NCBI GenBank assembly: GCA_002633005.1
Contig: NMRA01000087.1
Coordinates: 885,990 to 945,989 of the forward strand
Length of the DNA stretch: 60,000 nt
Direction: 5' to 3'
Origin: Phoronis australis
Taxonomy: Eukaryota; Phoronida; Phoronidae
Below are positions 41,801 to 52,266 of this stretch, in pieces (within the stretch, counting starts at the first letter, position 1; each line of letters starts with the position of its first letter). The notes beneath the pieces were generated by a model. It did no database searches. It was given only the letters and a program-made list of their open reading frames with translations, and was not told where the DNA came from. A program made the position numbers and the translations under genes.

Positions 41801-44800
41801 TGAAATTTCGTGAATGTGTTCTATAATAATCGCACCAAGTTTCAGCCTTGTACGTCAAAAATTGCGGCCTCTATGAGCATTTGAATCTGAAACCGGAAAC
41901 AAAATGGCCGCCACGTCCGCATGTTGTCGTACCAGTACACAATGCAAGTTTTATTCGATCTCTGCTTTTTTGTTCAAATCGAACTCTTCGATAATTGTCA
42001 GTTGAGACTGCTCCCATAGATACGATTGGCTGGTATATTAGGATTAAATCATCGTAACAGTGTTACAACTTTCGCCAACACGTCACGCTCAACTCCATGT
42101 CAAAAAGGACCCAGCTTGAAGGCCTTTCTTGTCGTTCTGAATCTAAAAATTAATCAGTATATGGATTACATCATTCAAGTGGGTTGACGTGTGCTACTTA
42201 ATTACTTAATCATATACAAAAGAAAAGAAAGCATTTAATCAAAATAAAAGAACAATAGATGGCGCAACATAACGGACACAGCTCAACAAAGCTAAACCTA
42301 CATCAGAGCAGCAAGAACGATGAACCAAGGAACAGCGCTAGGTGGGTCATTCGGGGTCAACAAACCAGTCTACAGTCGGACGATGCTAGCTGGGTCATTC
42401 GGGGTCAACTTGTACAGGCATAACCAAAACAAAAGAGAGCCGGCCAGTTGCATGTGCTTGCATTGGCAATGCAATGGAGACCAAACGAACAGAAAATCTC
42501 GAATAATTCAAAAAGTAGACGTCGTAGCGAAAAATGGAAAATATCTTCTGAAAGCCCATTCACAACTTTATCTTACTTGAACGTTTCCCAACATTCCATA
42601 ACTTTTTGGAAAAAATTGAAATTTTGCTGTTTTTTTTTGAAATTCAAAGTCAAATAACTCGAAAACGGTAAGTCTGAGAAATACGCTCTCGCAGACTTTT
42701 TGAAAGACCATACTTAGAGGAATCCACTTGCACAAATTGACGTCCTTTGCTCTTCCCGTTAAAAACGCGACCGCAGAACGATTGAAACAATGTGAACATG
42801 TGCCTCAGCCGCCATCTTGAAAGTGACTTCCGGTTCAATAAACTTTTATAAAAGCTTATTAACCTCAACACACACGTGACCAGTTTGAAAATGATCGGTT
42901 CGCAAATATGCCCTCTACAGAAGAAAACATTTTTAGTCATATTTCGGGGTGTGCATGCGCCACTTCCCATATTTCTGCCATCTTTAACCGGACGTGAACG
43001 ATTTTCCGCACAATTGTAGCACATGTGTTCTAGTATACTCGTACCAATTTTCCGCCCTGTACGTCGTAACATGCGGCCTCTAGGAGCATTTGACTGTGAA
43101 ATCAGATACAAAATGGCCGCCATGTCCGCCAAGTAACAAGATTAGTGATCACTGACTGGAAGTCAAGTTGCCTGATACCTAGTAATAGTGTAACCAGGTG
43201 GTCACCATGGTATCATTATACATCTGTTAAATCAGACAGGCTGCTGCATAATTTATTGCTGGCAAATATATCTGGAGAAGATATCATCTTGGCTATGAGA
43301 CACTTCGATCAATGAACGTCAGTTTGTACCATTTTTGCTTGACTGACAGCGCAACATATAAGTTTCTGTTCTTGCCATGTTGTGTTTATCGAGAAATTGA
43401 AAAATGGTTAAAATGTTTATCATTTCATTCATTATTTGTTTAGTAAAATTATACTCATCCATGTTAATACACTTTCCACTTAAAGTTCGAAACACGAAAA
43501 TCCAGTGGTAGGTGTATGACAAATACAGCAGTGAAATTGTTTAATATTTGGGTTAGAGCATTGAACCGAACGTTATGCCAACCTGTACAAAGTACAGTAA
43601 TTTATTCCTGATGCACATGTATTTGTTTTCCAGTGTTGCCCAAGTTTGACTACGTCTTCTCAGAAAATGGTCTTGTTGCTCACAAGGAAGGAGTTCAAAT
43701 TGGGAAACAGGTATTTTGTGTGTGCACTGCCTCCATTGAGTCTTATTATGTTGTGTGCGAGTGTATATCAGCGCTAGAGAGATTTTATCATTTTAGAGTC
43801 CTGAGAAAGGATAAAGTTTAACTCCTTCTTATTCTTGACTGGTGCTCTTTGATTCATACAACCCTAGGCAGTGGAGCTCAGTGTAATAACATTATTCGTA
43901 TAATAATTGTAATAATAAAAATAATAATAATGTATTAATTCCTGTTTTTAAGGATGTAACTACTATATAATTATTATGTAAAACTATGGGAACACGAAAG
44001 ACTGTGTATGGTGCATGTTCATGTCTTGAACTTGTTCATTGCATGTCTTTTTACAGAATATTGTCTCATATATGGGTGAAGAAAAGCTTCAAACATTTAT
44101 CAACTACGCGCTGCGCTACATGTCTGACATTAAACTTCCGTGCAAGAGGTAATGAAAACGTGATAAGATGCCTGTACACCAAAAGTTGTGTTTTTGTCAA
44201 GTGATTTGCACGTTGATGCCACACATTGTCTACAGAAATGTTTTTAGTTACTCCAAAACAGTGCACTGTTTGCCTTAGTCAAATTTTTGCTTATACGTCT
44301 GTTATGGGATTTTAGACATGAATATATTTCGTAGACAACCGGATCATTTGACATCTTGTCTGCATCACTGTTAACGACTTCATCATCATCAACATTTAGT
44401 AACTAGCTTAGAATACTACACACTGGTTGAAGTTGGGTATTCAGTTTGGAAATTATAATTCTCAAAAAAATAATTCTCACTTTCATTTTCTGATTGTGTC
44501 ACCATTGATTGGAGTAGGTTTAACTTAATCATCTTTTGGTGTTCTTCATGTTACTTGCACTATTGCTAACTACAGAATCATTATGCATAATTAATCTGAT
44601 TTTGTTTGCAGAGGAACATTTGTTGAATTCCGTAATGGGATGATAAATGTGTCACCTGTAGGAAGAAGCTGCTCGCAGGCAGAAAGAGACCAATTCTTTG
44701 AGTATGATAAGGTAATGTGGTTGATTATTTTAAATTTTAAAGCAGTATTTTGCCCAGTTTAGCAGGCTTAAAACAAACATTGGATTAGACGTTTTGCTCT

Positions 44801-47800
44801 CATAAAATAATAATCCTTACCCAGTTAGGATTCCACTTCTATTAGTAACAAAAAACATGGAAACCATCAGCGACCGAAGAAAATGCTTTATAGTTCATTG
44901 GGGTCGGCCAACCCGTAATGGAGTCTCATCGCTGTATGAAATATTATTGCGGTCGATTTTATGAGAGCAAAAGACTTAGTTTGATTTTCACGTTTTAGTC
45001 AGTTAAGCAGGTCGCAATGCAGTTTGAAAGGCCATGTATACCAACATTGATGCATGTATGTCTTAGAACGAACTAATTAGCTTCCTAGCAAAAAGGTGGA
45101 TTTCATTTTATTATCCAAGTTTGTACCTTATTCTGGTTGGTATTAAAAAAATGTGTTCATGATGTTTTCGCTCTACCATCTTGGGATAACTTCGTTGAAC
45201 AGTCTACATATGTTAATGTTGATGTACGTTAGCTCTGAAGCTGCTCTCAAAGGTTCGACTTACTTAGCAGTTTCCACCTATGCTCCTCTTGTAACGGTTT
45301 TAAATTGGTCCGAAATGGCCTTGGAAGACACGGCCATTTGGTGAGAAATGTCTTGAGTGGTTTTATGAAATTGATGTATAGATTGCGTGCTTTTTCATTT
45401 TCTTTTAACTTCTTAAACGTGTTAAGGAACCACGTAAGTTTGAAAAATCTTTAAACTTAATTTTTGCTCCTTTATTGTTCTCACTGAAACTTAGCCGTAC
45501 TTGGAAGATCAACTCGCAACACATTTGAACACCACTGGAGTGCAAGGTGCTGTGAATAGGAGCCTAAAAGTGGAAATTGAGCACTTTCCTATAAGAAGTG
45601 TCCGGTTTTTAACCTACTTTACTTTTCTCTCCAGGAACATCATGTTCGGCAGACATTTATTGACAATCTCAGAAAGCAGTTTCCAAACTTGGGCCTTTCA
45701 TATTCAATAGGTGAGTGATAGGGTATGTTGAGGACACGTGGCTCAGTAAAGCAAAATTTGCTTGTAAAACTTGTAGTTTTCAAATTACCACAATCAAATC
45801 TGTGTTTTAAAACCTTTAACCACTCAAATATCTACATGAGATATGTGAATGCTATCTGACAGTTTTATTTGTACCGCATTATACTATTTTGAACATCTGT
45901 TACAGCCCGTTTTAAATGTCACTAAAAGTGCATCGTTAAAAGCTTCGCAAAACTCTGCGTTTACCATTTACTCACCAACCATTTAATATGTACAAGCACT
46001 CCGCAATGTTATGTAGGACTCTACAACAGTATCCACATCTTGCTAACTTCTGAACATCACATCTTAGAAATGGCTTAATGAATTCGTATGAAACTCGGGT
46101 ATTTTGCTTTATGTACTATAGTCCATGACACTAGGCTGTTAGGAATTGTTTTAAAAATGTTTCATGTTTGCATGAGAGGCTTTCAAAAATAGGACCTTTT
46201 ATGATTTTTGTCGGAGTTGCATAAGATGAAAATGAAATATTTTAAAAACTACAGTGTTTTTGTGATTTCATCTTGATTATTTATATCTAACAAAATTTGG
46301 TCATGTTTTGATTTCGATTGTTTGCTCTGAATGCACTTTTCTTTTTTTTTGCTAAATTTTGCTAAAAAGATGTGGTTACATAATCCATTAAACAGGTTCT
46401 ACAGATTTTCTACTTTTAGAAAATATACACTTTTACTGAGTTAAATTCAATACTTTAATAGATATTTGATTGAATGCACAGACTTGTAGACTAGGTTTTA
46501 TATAATCTCAAAGTCATCTGTCTTTTGTGCTCAGTGACCAATGCTTAAAAGTTTGGTTACTTGGTGATGGAGTCAATAAGTCCTGTGACTATTTTAAATT
46601 CCATGAATTGTATTTGTGCAATAGGCTGCTATGAATTGTCATCTTCTCACTAGGTGGTAATTAATCCTAAGTAAGTGAGTTGGGTCGAAGAGTATTGCAC
46701 TCTCTTGCTTCTTAATATTTTGGGTAGACACTGTGCTATACTCAGTCAGCTGGATTGCTCATTTTTCAAGAGTGCCTGTAATGCGCCAGGCAAAATTCAA
46801 CATGAGCCTTGGACATGAGGTCATTATGGCATGGTCTTTTCAATTCATTGTACAGTTTACAGTAGTAATATAGCCATTTTAAGGGCGAGTACACTCATTC
46901 ATTACCCTGATGCCAAATTATTGCATGACTTTGTTTTTTGTTCCTACCCAGGTGGCCAAATCAGTTTTGATGTATTTCCCGAGGGCTGGGATAAGCGTTA
47001 CTGTCTTCGCTTCCTCAAAGACGATTTTAAGACGATACATTTCTTTGGGGACAAAACAATGAAGGTAAGTCATTATTTAAGTGCATTGTCATAGGTGCAA
47101 CTGTACTGTATAATAGTAGATTCTCACTGGTTACTTGTAGTCCATTACAAAAGCCTGGCGTTTGATGTCAACTCCAGGCGACGGTGGTTTTTAATTCAAG
47201 GCTAAATTCAGATATCAATCTAGGCCATTGTTTAACTTTCCCACGGTCTTTTGTCTGGCATAAGGACTTGCATGCCATTATCTATCGGGGTTCAGAGGGT
47301 TTCTAAAACCCTTCATCAACAGGTACCAAAGAATCTAAACTTGAAAGGATACCCAACCCAACCAGGTTTTGGCCTATTAACGGAGACTAAAAATGACTTT
47401 CACATCCAGTTCACTGAAACAAAATAATGCTCTGTAACCNCCCCCGACAACCCTCAAAAGTTTAGAGGAAAATTTGAAAACTACTTTCAAAGTCTGCTAA
47501 ATGGGGAATAGTGACCTATGCTTGTTGTGAATTACACAGCAACTGTGGGAGATACCCACTCACCGCAGACCATAATGTCCAATCTGTGACATAGGGAGTA
47601 TGAGTTCTCAGTTGATCCTTGCCTTTTAACTTAAAAGATTAATACCTATGGTGCACGAGAAAGAGTATTGATGGAAATTATCGAAACGGGGTTTGGTATC
47701 CTTTTAATGCATATATTTTGGCTAATTTTTATCGTGTTCCTCTGCGCAAAATGATCCTAACCTAATTTTTTATTAGTATTCCACGATCAGTCTTGGTGGA

Positions 47801-49220
47801 CTCCCCAAGTGCGGTGCTTTACAAGAGAACGTGAATCCCTCGAATGCAATATGCCCATTCTGAACTAACTCAGTAATTGACATGGTTTGTGACCAGCCCT
47901 CATAAAATAAATTATTTTAACCAGCAGTTTCAATAGAAAGGAAACAGCTTTTTACTACTTCCAATTCAGGGGTCCATTTTTCGTCATAGTTTTTAATTTA
48001 TAGAAAAATCATGCAAAAACATACCTCACACTTGTGACTGTTTTTTACGCATTGGTGAGAGTTTTGGCTAACAGAAGTAGTTCCTTTAATATATTCATCT
48101 CAGCAGAAACCAATTACCAGATAATTAGGGCGCAGTTAATTATAGTTTGTGGCTTTCTGGTGATGAGTCTGTAATGTACCAGGGATAACGAGGTGTGCAT
48201 AACTTGCTTTGAAAATTACCAGCGCTGAGAGTGAAATGGGAATTAAATTTCAGAATCCAAGCAGTTCGAAAAATCACCAATTTTAGTCCTTGATATATTA
48301 ATTTATTTTAATCAGTGTTTTGTTAATGCGGTGAAGCCATTGCTTATACAGAGATAGGTCTATCACACACAATAGTGCCTTTGATTTATGATTGATGAAG
48401 TTCACGGTGATATGAACTGGGGCGAGTTTCTAATGCTATGGTCTGAAAGAGTGTTTCTTTATCACTGCAAAAAATCACAGTACTGAACTGAAATTCTAGT
48501 ATGTATCAGTTCTTTACTACCTTACCATGGCAATAAATGAACACTGCTAGTTAAGTCTTTCAGTATAGTCTGTGTTCACTGTTTGTTAGTCTGACATACA
48601 ATGTGTTACAGCACTCGGTTCATTTATAAAAGTTGTTTTAGACAACCTTACTATTTCCCAGTGTTGTATGAATGTGGCAACAATGAGATGCTAAAATTTT
48701 TTTTGTTTTTGGTTTGAATATCAGTGCCGGGGCAGATATTAAAGCAGCTATAAACTCAGCTTGCCTTCCGTCTAAATACTTGCCTTTGATATTGACCACG
48801 TGCCATTATCAAATTGGCCTCAACTCATTCCTTACTCAATTTAGATGTGTTTTCTGGACTGTTATTTCGTTAAAGCTTTAGTCCGGGCTTAACTAGTTGC
48901 TGTGTCACAGCCGGTCATTTTATGCTCCGGTGCATGGTCTCGAACAATGAATAACAATCTGTTCACTCCAATGCCAGAAACTGTTTATCATCTGAATAAG
49001 GATAAAATTAAGACCAAGTTAAAAGTGGTGAGTAGTCTATATTGAAATTTAGTTTATTTTACGACCGACGCGTCTCTTATAGCAGCATTAACGTGTGCTT
49101 TTCTCTTCTTAGGGAGGAAACGACCACGAGATATTTGTGGACCCTATGACTGTTGGGCATACAGTAAAGAACACTGAGGAGACTAAGCAGATCTGTGAGG
49201 AACTCTTCTTCCCAAGCTAA
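38795..49220 (+). CDS. PMM2: Phosphomannomutase 2 (PMM2), complete, 8 coding exons
   Basis: Cytosolic HAD-family enzyme converting mannose-6-phosphate to mannose-1-phosphate, the precursor of GDP-mannose and dolichol-P-mannose for N-glycosylation. Eight exons join in phase: 756 bases, 251 residues plus TAA; human PMM2 has 246. Catalytic D13 and D15 lie in [10 protein letters not shown], motif II GGSD is at 46-49, the cap holds [11 protein letters not shown] at 120-130 and GRSCSQ at 137-142, GWDKRYC is at 190-196, and the Mg-binding FFGDKT and GGNDHEIF are at 209-214 and 217-224. Arg138 aligns with the residue altered in the common human R141H glycosylation disorder. All expected catalytic residues are present. 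It could be called PMM1/2-like, since invertebrates often have one gene. Divergent from SNX14, convergent with CARHSP1. Confidence 0.96.
38864..40596. other. PMM2 intron 1
   Basis: No gene seen. A short GGCT/GGTT tandem lies at 40037-40065 and a CAA run at 40238-40252. Confidence 0.5.
40597..40717 (+). CDS. PMM2: PMM2 exon 2
   Basis: 121 bases, residues 24-64: [15 protein letters not shown] through [12 protein letters not shown]. It carries HAD motif II (Ser48). Acceptor TTTTTCAG; donor AGAAG|GTAAGA. Confidence 0.95.
40862..41585. mobile_element. Foldback element with ~210-bp arms and THAP-like reading frames
   Basis: Arms at about 40862-41075 and 41373-41585 are inverted copies with modest divergence (for example CATACCGGGATGTACTCATT and its inverse; CTGTCGAGTTAGTCATTGTT versus CTGTCGAGTCAGTCATTGTT). 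Each arm carries a start MP(H/Q)[11 protein letters not shown], one at 41035 on plus and one at 41412 on minus, resembling the opening of a THAP zinc finger. The frames read towards each other into a ~300-bp unique centre. It is probably a non-autonomous derivative of a THAP-encoding DNA transposon. Confidence 0.65.
41583..41815 (+). repeat. 43-bp direct repeat pair
   Basis: GAGAGCGCTCGGAGGAGCAA at 41584 and GAGAGCGCTCAGAGAAGCGA at 41774, both continuing CACTTGGTGAAATT. Spacing about 190. Confidence 0.75.
41831..43130. mobile_element. ~1.3-kb unit bounded by ~90-bp direct repeats
   Basis: 41831-41920 and 43040-43130 share TGCGGCCTCTA.GAGCATTTGA and ACAAAATGGCCGCCA.GTCCG in the same orientation, offset about 1209. 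This could be a solo-LTR-like pair, a tandem duplication or two copies of a short repeat. No polymerase frame lies between them. Confidence 0.45.
42335..42409 (+). repeat. 48-bp tandem duplication
   Basis: GGGTCATTCGGGGTCAAC preceded by GCTAG occurs from 42337 and again from 42385. Confidence 0.85.
43634..43710 (+). CDS. PMM2: PMM2 exon 3
   Basis: 77 bases, residues 64-89: [17 protein letters not shown]. It matches vertebrate -YDYVFPENGLVAYKDG-. Acceptor TTTTCCAG; donor AAACAG|GTATTT. Confidence 0.95.
44057..44148 (+). CDS. PMM2: PMM2 exon 4 (cap domain)
   Basis: 92 bases, residues 90-120: [18 protein letters not shown]. Start of the cap. Acceptor TTTTACAG; donor AAGAG|GTAATG. Confidence 0.95.
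44612..44711 (+). CDS. PMM2: PMM2 exon 5 (cap domain, substrate arginines)
   Basis: 100 bases, residues 120-153: [20 protein letters not shown] and on to EYDK. It holds the phosphate-binding arginines of the cap. Acceptor TTTGCAG; donor ATAAG|GTAATG. Confidence 0.96.
44742..45022 (+). mobile_element. MITE family B, copy 2 (hairpin)
   Basis: Intron 5 of PMM2. Long imperfect inverted repeats: GTTTTGCTCTCATAAAAT in the left arm and its inverse (ATTTTATGAGAGCAAAAG) in the right arm; ends GCAGTATTTTGCCCAGTTTA and the inverse of CTGCATTGCGACCTGCTTAA. Central GTCGGCCAACCC is shared with copies 1 and 3. Confidence 0.65.
45635..45710 (+). CDS. PMM2: PMM2 exon 6
   Basis: 76 bases, residues 154-179: [20 protein letters not shown]. 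Acceptor TCTCCAG; donor AATAG|GTGAGT. Confidence 0.95.
45711..46951. other. PMM2 intron 6
   Basis: AT-rich intron; nothing recognised beyond homopolymer T tracts. Confidence 0.5.
46952..47064 (+). CDS. PMM2: PMM2 exon 7
   Basis: 113 bases, residues 179-216: [20 protein letters not shown] then IHFFGDKT. Near-identical to the vertebrate block. Acceptor TACCCAG; donor ATGAAG|GTAAGT. Confidence 0.96.
47065..49112. other. PMM2 intron 7, with one undetermined base
   Basis: No gene seen. Position 47440 is n, within a C-run, so the local length is uncertain. Text near 47410-47505 (ACTGAAACAAAATAATGCTC) resembles 886-945 near the left edge, hinting at another worn repeat. Confidence 0.45.
49113..49220 (+). 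CDS. PMM2: PMM2 exon 8 and stop
   Basis: 108 bases, residues 217-251 and [14 protein letters not shown] to CEELFFPS. D220 is a conserved Mg ligand. Acceptor TTCTTAG. Confidence 0.96.
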   Translation, partial: GGNDHEIFVDPMTVGHTVKNTEETKQICEELFFPS

Positions 49221-49445
49221 CCTTTGTATAACTTCATTAGGCCAATGTAGTGTACGTAGCATAATGTCAAAGGATAGTCATAATTGGGTGTCTCTATAGG
49301 TTTGCTGTGACTTGTGTTGATATCTCTAGACTTTGTAGCATTTGCTGATTTGAGAATTTCTACCTTTTGTGTAGTAATTATAAGTCAAGATCAATCAGAG
49401 ACCCCTTTTATCAGAGGTTCTTTGCCCTGTTGTATCCAAAGTGAT

Positions 49446-49472
49446 CATAGGTCATAGGTCATAGGTTATAGG
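49446..49472 (+). repeat. Heptamer tandem repeat
   Basis: CATAGGT repeated about four times (GTCATAG GTCATAG GTTATAG), in the probable PMM2 3' UTR. Confidence 0.85.
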
Positions 49473-50335
49473 CACATGATTGCAAAAGGCCGGTATACTG
49501 TTTCATGAAACAAAGTATCACAATTTACTTTTTTTCGTAGTTTGTATTCTAACGTATCAGCCATTTTGTGGAATGTATACCTGTGACACTTCAGTTTCAT
49601 CTAAAACATAGTGTTCTACCTTTGATAAAACTTGCCCCATGGATCTGTTTCATGAACGTGACTTTAGGCTTTAGACAGAAGTTTGGTCCGACACTTCAAC
49701 TTCACGGTTGCCAAGTAATTATGAACTCGTCACAGTTTAGAAATAATTATAGATATTGTCTCAGTAATAAGCACTTTTGTTTATATTCTCATAGACTGCA
49801 TTTTGCTCAAGTGAGGTTTGATTATTTTTCATGTAGTTCATGTGTGGAGCTGAAGATCACAAATTTTTTCGTGTCTTAAGTCACTTTTCCTGAAACAGAC
49901 CCCTGGTTTTGACAGTCATCCTTCATGGTGGTTGGTTGAATGCATCTTAACATTAACAATTATCAATCAGCATTTTGTTGTCTTCAACCTTGTACTGTCC
50001 ACGCTTCAATATCAGACTTATTTTTTAAAACACCCTGTTCAAACTCCTTCAGCAAGACACAATGCTAATGCCACATTTAATGATTATCACCAATTAATTA
50101 CACGCGATTGTTCACAATTGTAGGTCCATTTTTGTTTGTGGCATTTCTGTTGAACCCCTGTCGAAGTAAGTTATCCTTCAGTCCAACCCAGGTCTAGTCA
50201 ATGTCTTGATGTTATTTGAGGTCTTCTTTTTGAAATGCGATTATTTATTCTGTTAGATATTTCTCAGCAGCACAGGGTGTAGTTGTCTGTGATAAACTCA
50301 TTTGTAGCCTAGGATTGGTGTAGATATTTTAATCT

Positions 50336-50341
50336 AATAAA
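50336..50341 (+). terminator. Candidate PMM2 poly(A) signal
   Basis: AATAAA about 1.1 kb after the PMM2 stop; a second AATAAA is at 50434-50439. Either would give a long 3' UTR. I cannot tell which is used. Confidence 0.4.
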
Positions 50342-50873
50342 ACTTGCATAAGTCAAATCCTCACTTAACTTGTCCAAGTTCCTTGCTCAAGTTCGTATAC
50401 TGCTCTTCGGATAATCTTTATTCACCCTACTTGAATAAAATGTTTTGGTCCGAGTGGATGAGTCATGTGCGAGATTTACTGTATCTAAAACCAATGCGAT
50501 ATTTTTATTAATTTATTATGGTCACGTTTTGTAGATATTTTGCCATAATTTATAGCTCGCGTAGATCTCATGGCATCACCCAAAGCATTGTTTCAATGGT
50601 CCTTTGTTTTCTTAAAATCACGTACAAGTCCTAATTACCACTTTCAAACTGTAATAAATCCAGTTGAGGGTCATCAAAAGTAGTTCATAATATGGTCAAG
50701 TCAAGTTAGAACCACAATCACTTAAAACATACTCTGAAATGTATTCCAGACAAAAAGGGTGTGCCTGAAGATGGCACTGTAAATGACTTGAAGGTTCCAA
50801 AATTAGTCGTTCAAGTAAAACTCAAAAGTATTGTATTTTTGTTATTAGTCTCAAACGCAAATACCATAGTGTA

Positions 50874-50927
50874 AACATTCTGTTATTGTATGTGGTGGAT
50901 TAACATTCTGTTATTGTATATGGTGGA
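50874..50927 (+). repeat. 28-bp tandem duplication
   Basis: AACATTCTGTTATTGTATGT at 50874 and AACATTCTGTTATTGTATAT at 50902, both followed by GGTGGA. Confidence 0.9.
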
Positions 50928-52028
50928 AAATGATTATAATAGAAACAGAATAATTCAGAGGTATTCAGAGTTATATTTCCAACAATTACAGTAACAAAAG
51001 TTCCATCAAGTATCACACTATACAGTATTCACATGTGCCTTGATTTATTTAGTCATCTTTTCGACCTATTGCATTTCTTACTTTCCCTCTTATAACGATA
51101 CGAAATGACGAGACCTACGCATATGCTCAGTTTCAGCTACCCTGCTTAGAAGCAATTGAAATTTCTACTTATTAAACTCTGTGCCCCACCACTATGATCC
51201 AGTGCAATGGTAAAATGTTGGCTTTCTCTAAGCTGGGTCATCAAGATCTTTATCAATATCCACATTTCTAAAAGCCTTATGTATTGGATTAAATGTTTTC
51301 CTTCATCATTTTATGACTGACAAAACCTAGAATCAACATGTAATTGTTAATGACTTTCCAACACTGTTGCACTAATCCTGTGCCATAGTATAACAGTACG
51401 AGAAGACCAGAGTACAAAGAAGAAAACTGGACTCTACACTAAGTACCTGTGTGCAAATTTTTACTTTTTGCTACAAGCTGCATTTTGATGCGATTGGATC
51501 AAAACTTAGCACTGATCACATCAGCTTACTAGATGTTTTTGAACATGCAGTAATAAAGACAGTGGAGCACTTCAGAACAGTTTCTAAATATTTTTACTAC
51601 TTTTCTTGTTAGAAAGTTTGTATGGCACCAAATATTGTACACTGTTGCCGTTGTTTGGTCCACTGCAGTAGACTAACTGTATAACTAAGCTCTTCATATG
51701 GCAAATTAAAATAGACTTGAACCTGGAAACCAGGAAAGACTTAACACAAATCTTGACGGAAATGAATGCAAAAAGAAGAACGTATAAGAACAAACGTAAA
51801 GTCCTTCGCTGGAAATTGAATTGCACCGCATTTTCTTTCAGAAGGAAAGCAGCCATGGCAATGCATCATTTTCAACATGAGTCCTTTTCATGTACTTGCT
51901 CTGCTCCATTAAAATTATTTTTGCTCAGCAAGTCACAAATGACTTAATTCCCATTTGCTTTAAACAATCACCTACAGAAAACTTTTATCATATGACAAGT
52001 CCGTAATAAACAAAGACGATGAAAATCC

Positions 52029-52034
52029 TTTATT
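52029..52034 (-). terminator. Candidate CARHSP1 poly(A) signal
   Basis: AATAAA on the minus strand 46 bases after the stop. This would give a very short 3' UTR; distal sites are possible. Confidence 0.35.
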
Positions 52035-52079
52035 CTAGCCATCTGAGCGTCTCTTGCACTTTGTCGTGAATGGATGTCC

Positions 52080-52266
52080 TCAAAATTTCCGCGGAGATGT
52101 TGAGGGGCTAATCTCGGGCGGCGAATCCCACTTTTCGTGCAGGACACCTGGTGCCAGGTTAATTATCTGCACATGCATCGCCTGAAGTTTCTCATTCTTG
52201 GGTGGGATGGTGTGAGAGTTGAATTCCACCACATCTCCCTCCTTGGGAACGTATTCTCCTTCGATA
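52080..52266 (-). CDS. CARHSP1: CARHSP1 last coding exon
   Basis: 187 bases, 61 residues plus TGA at 52080-52082: IEGEYVPKEGD, SHTIPPKNEKLQA, INLAPGVLHEKW, then a Ser/Pro tail. Acceptor TTTGCAG|TATCG joins the donor of the upstream exon as GA+T = Asp. Confidence 0.94.

Larger units (their letters stand above)
40718..43633. other. PMM2 intron 2 (2.9 kb)
   Basis: Holds the THAP-like foldback (40862-41585), a 43-bp repeat pair (41583 and 41773), ~90-bp direct repeats (41831 and 43040) and a 48-bp tandem (42335). The longest open frame in the window (160 codons, minus, 42650-43132) lies here. It begins inside the repeat at 43040-43130 and has no known domain, so it is probably repeat-derived. 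Confidence 0.5.
49221..52079. other. PMM2/CARHSP1 tail-to-tail intergenic region
   Basis: Includes the PMM2 3' UTR and probably the CARHSP1 3' UTR on the other strand. A CATAGGT heptamer tandem lies at 49446-49472 and a 28-bp tandem at 50874-50927. The open frames here (for example 49568-49879) have no recognisable domain. Confidence 0.5.

Noticed and set aside
42650-43132. 160-codon minus-strand open frame, the longest in the window.
   Set aside because: It starts inside a direct repeat, lies in a PMM2 intron, and shows no domain or splice context.
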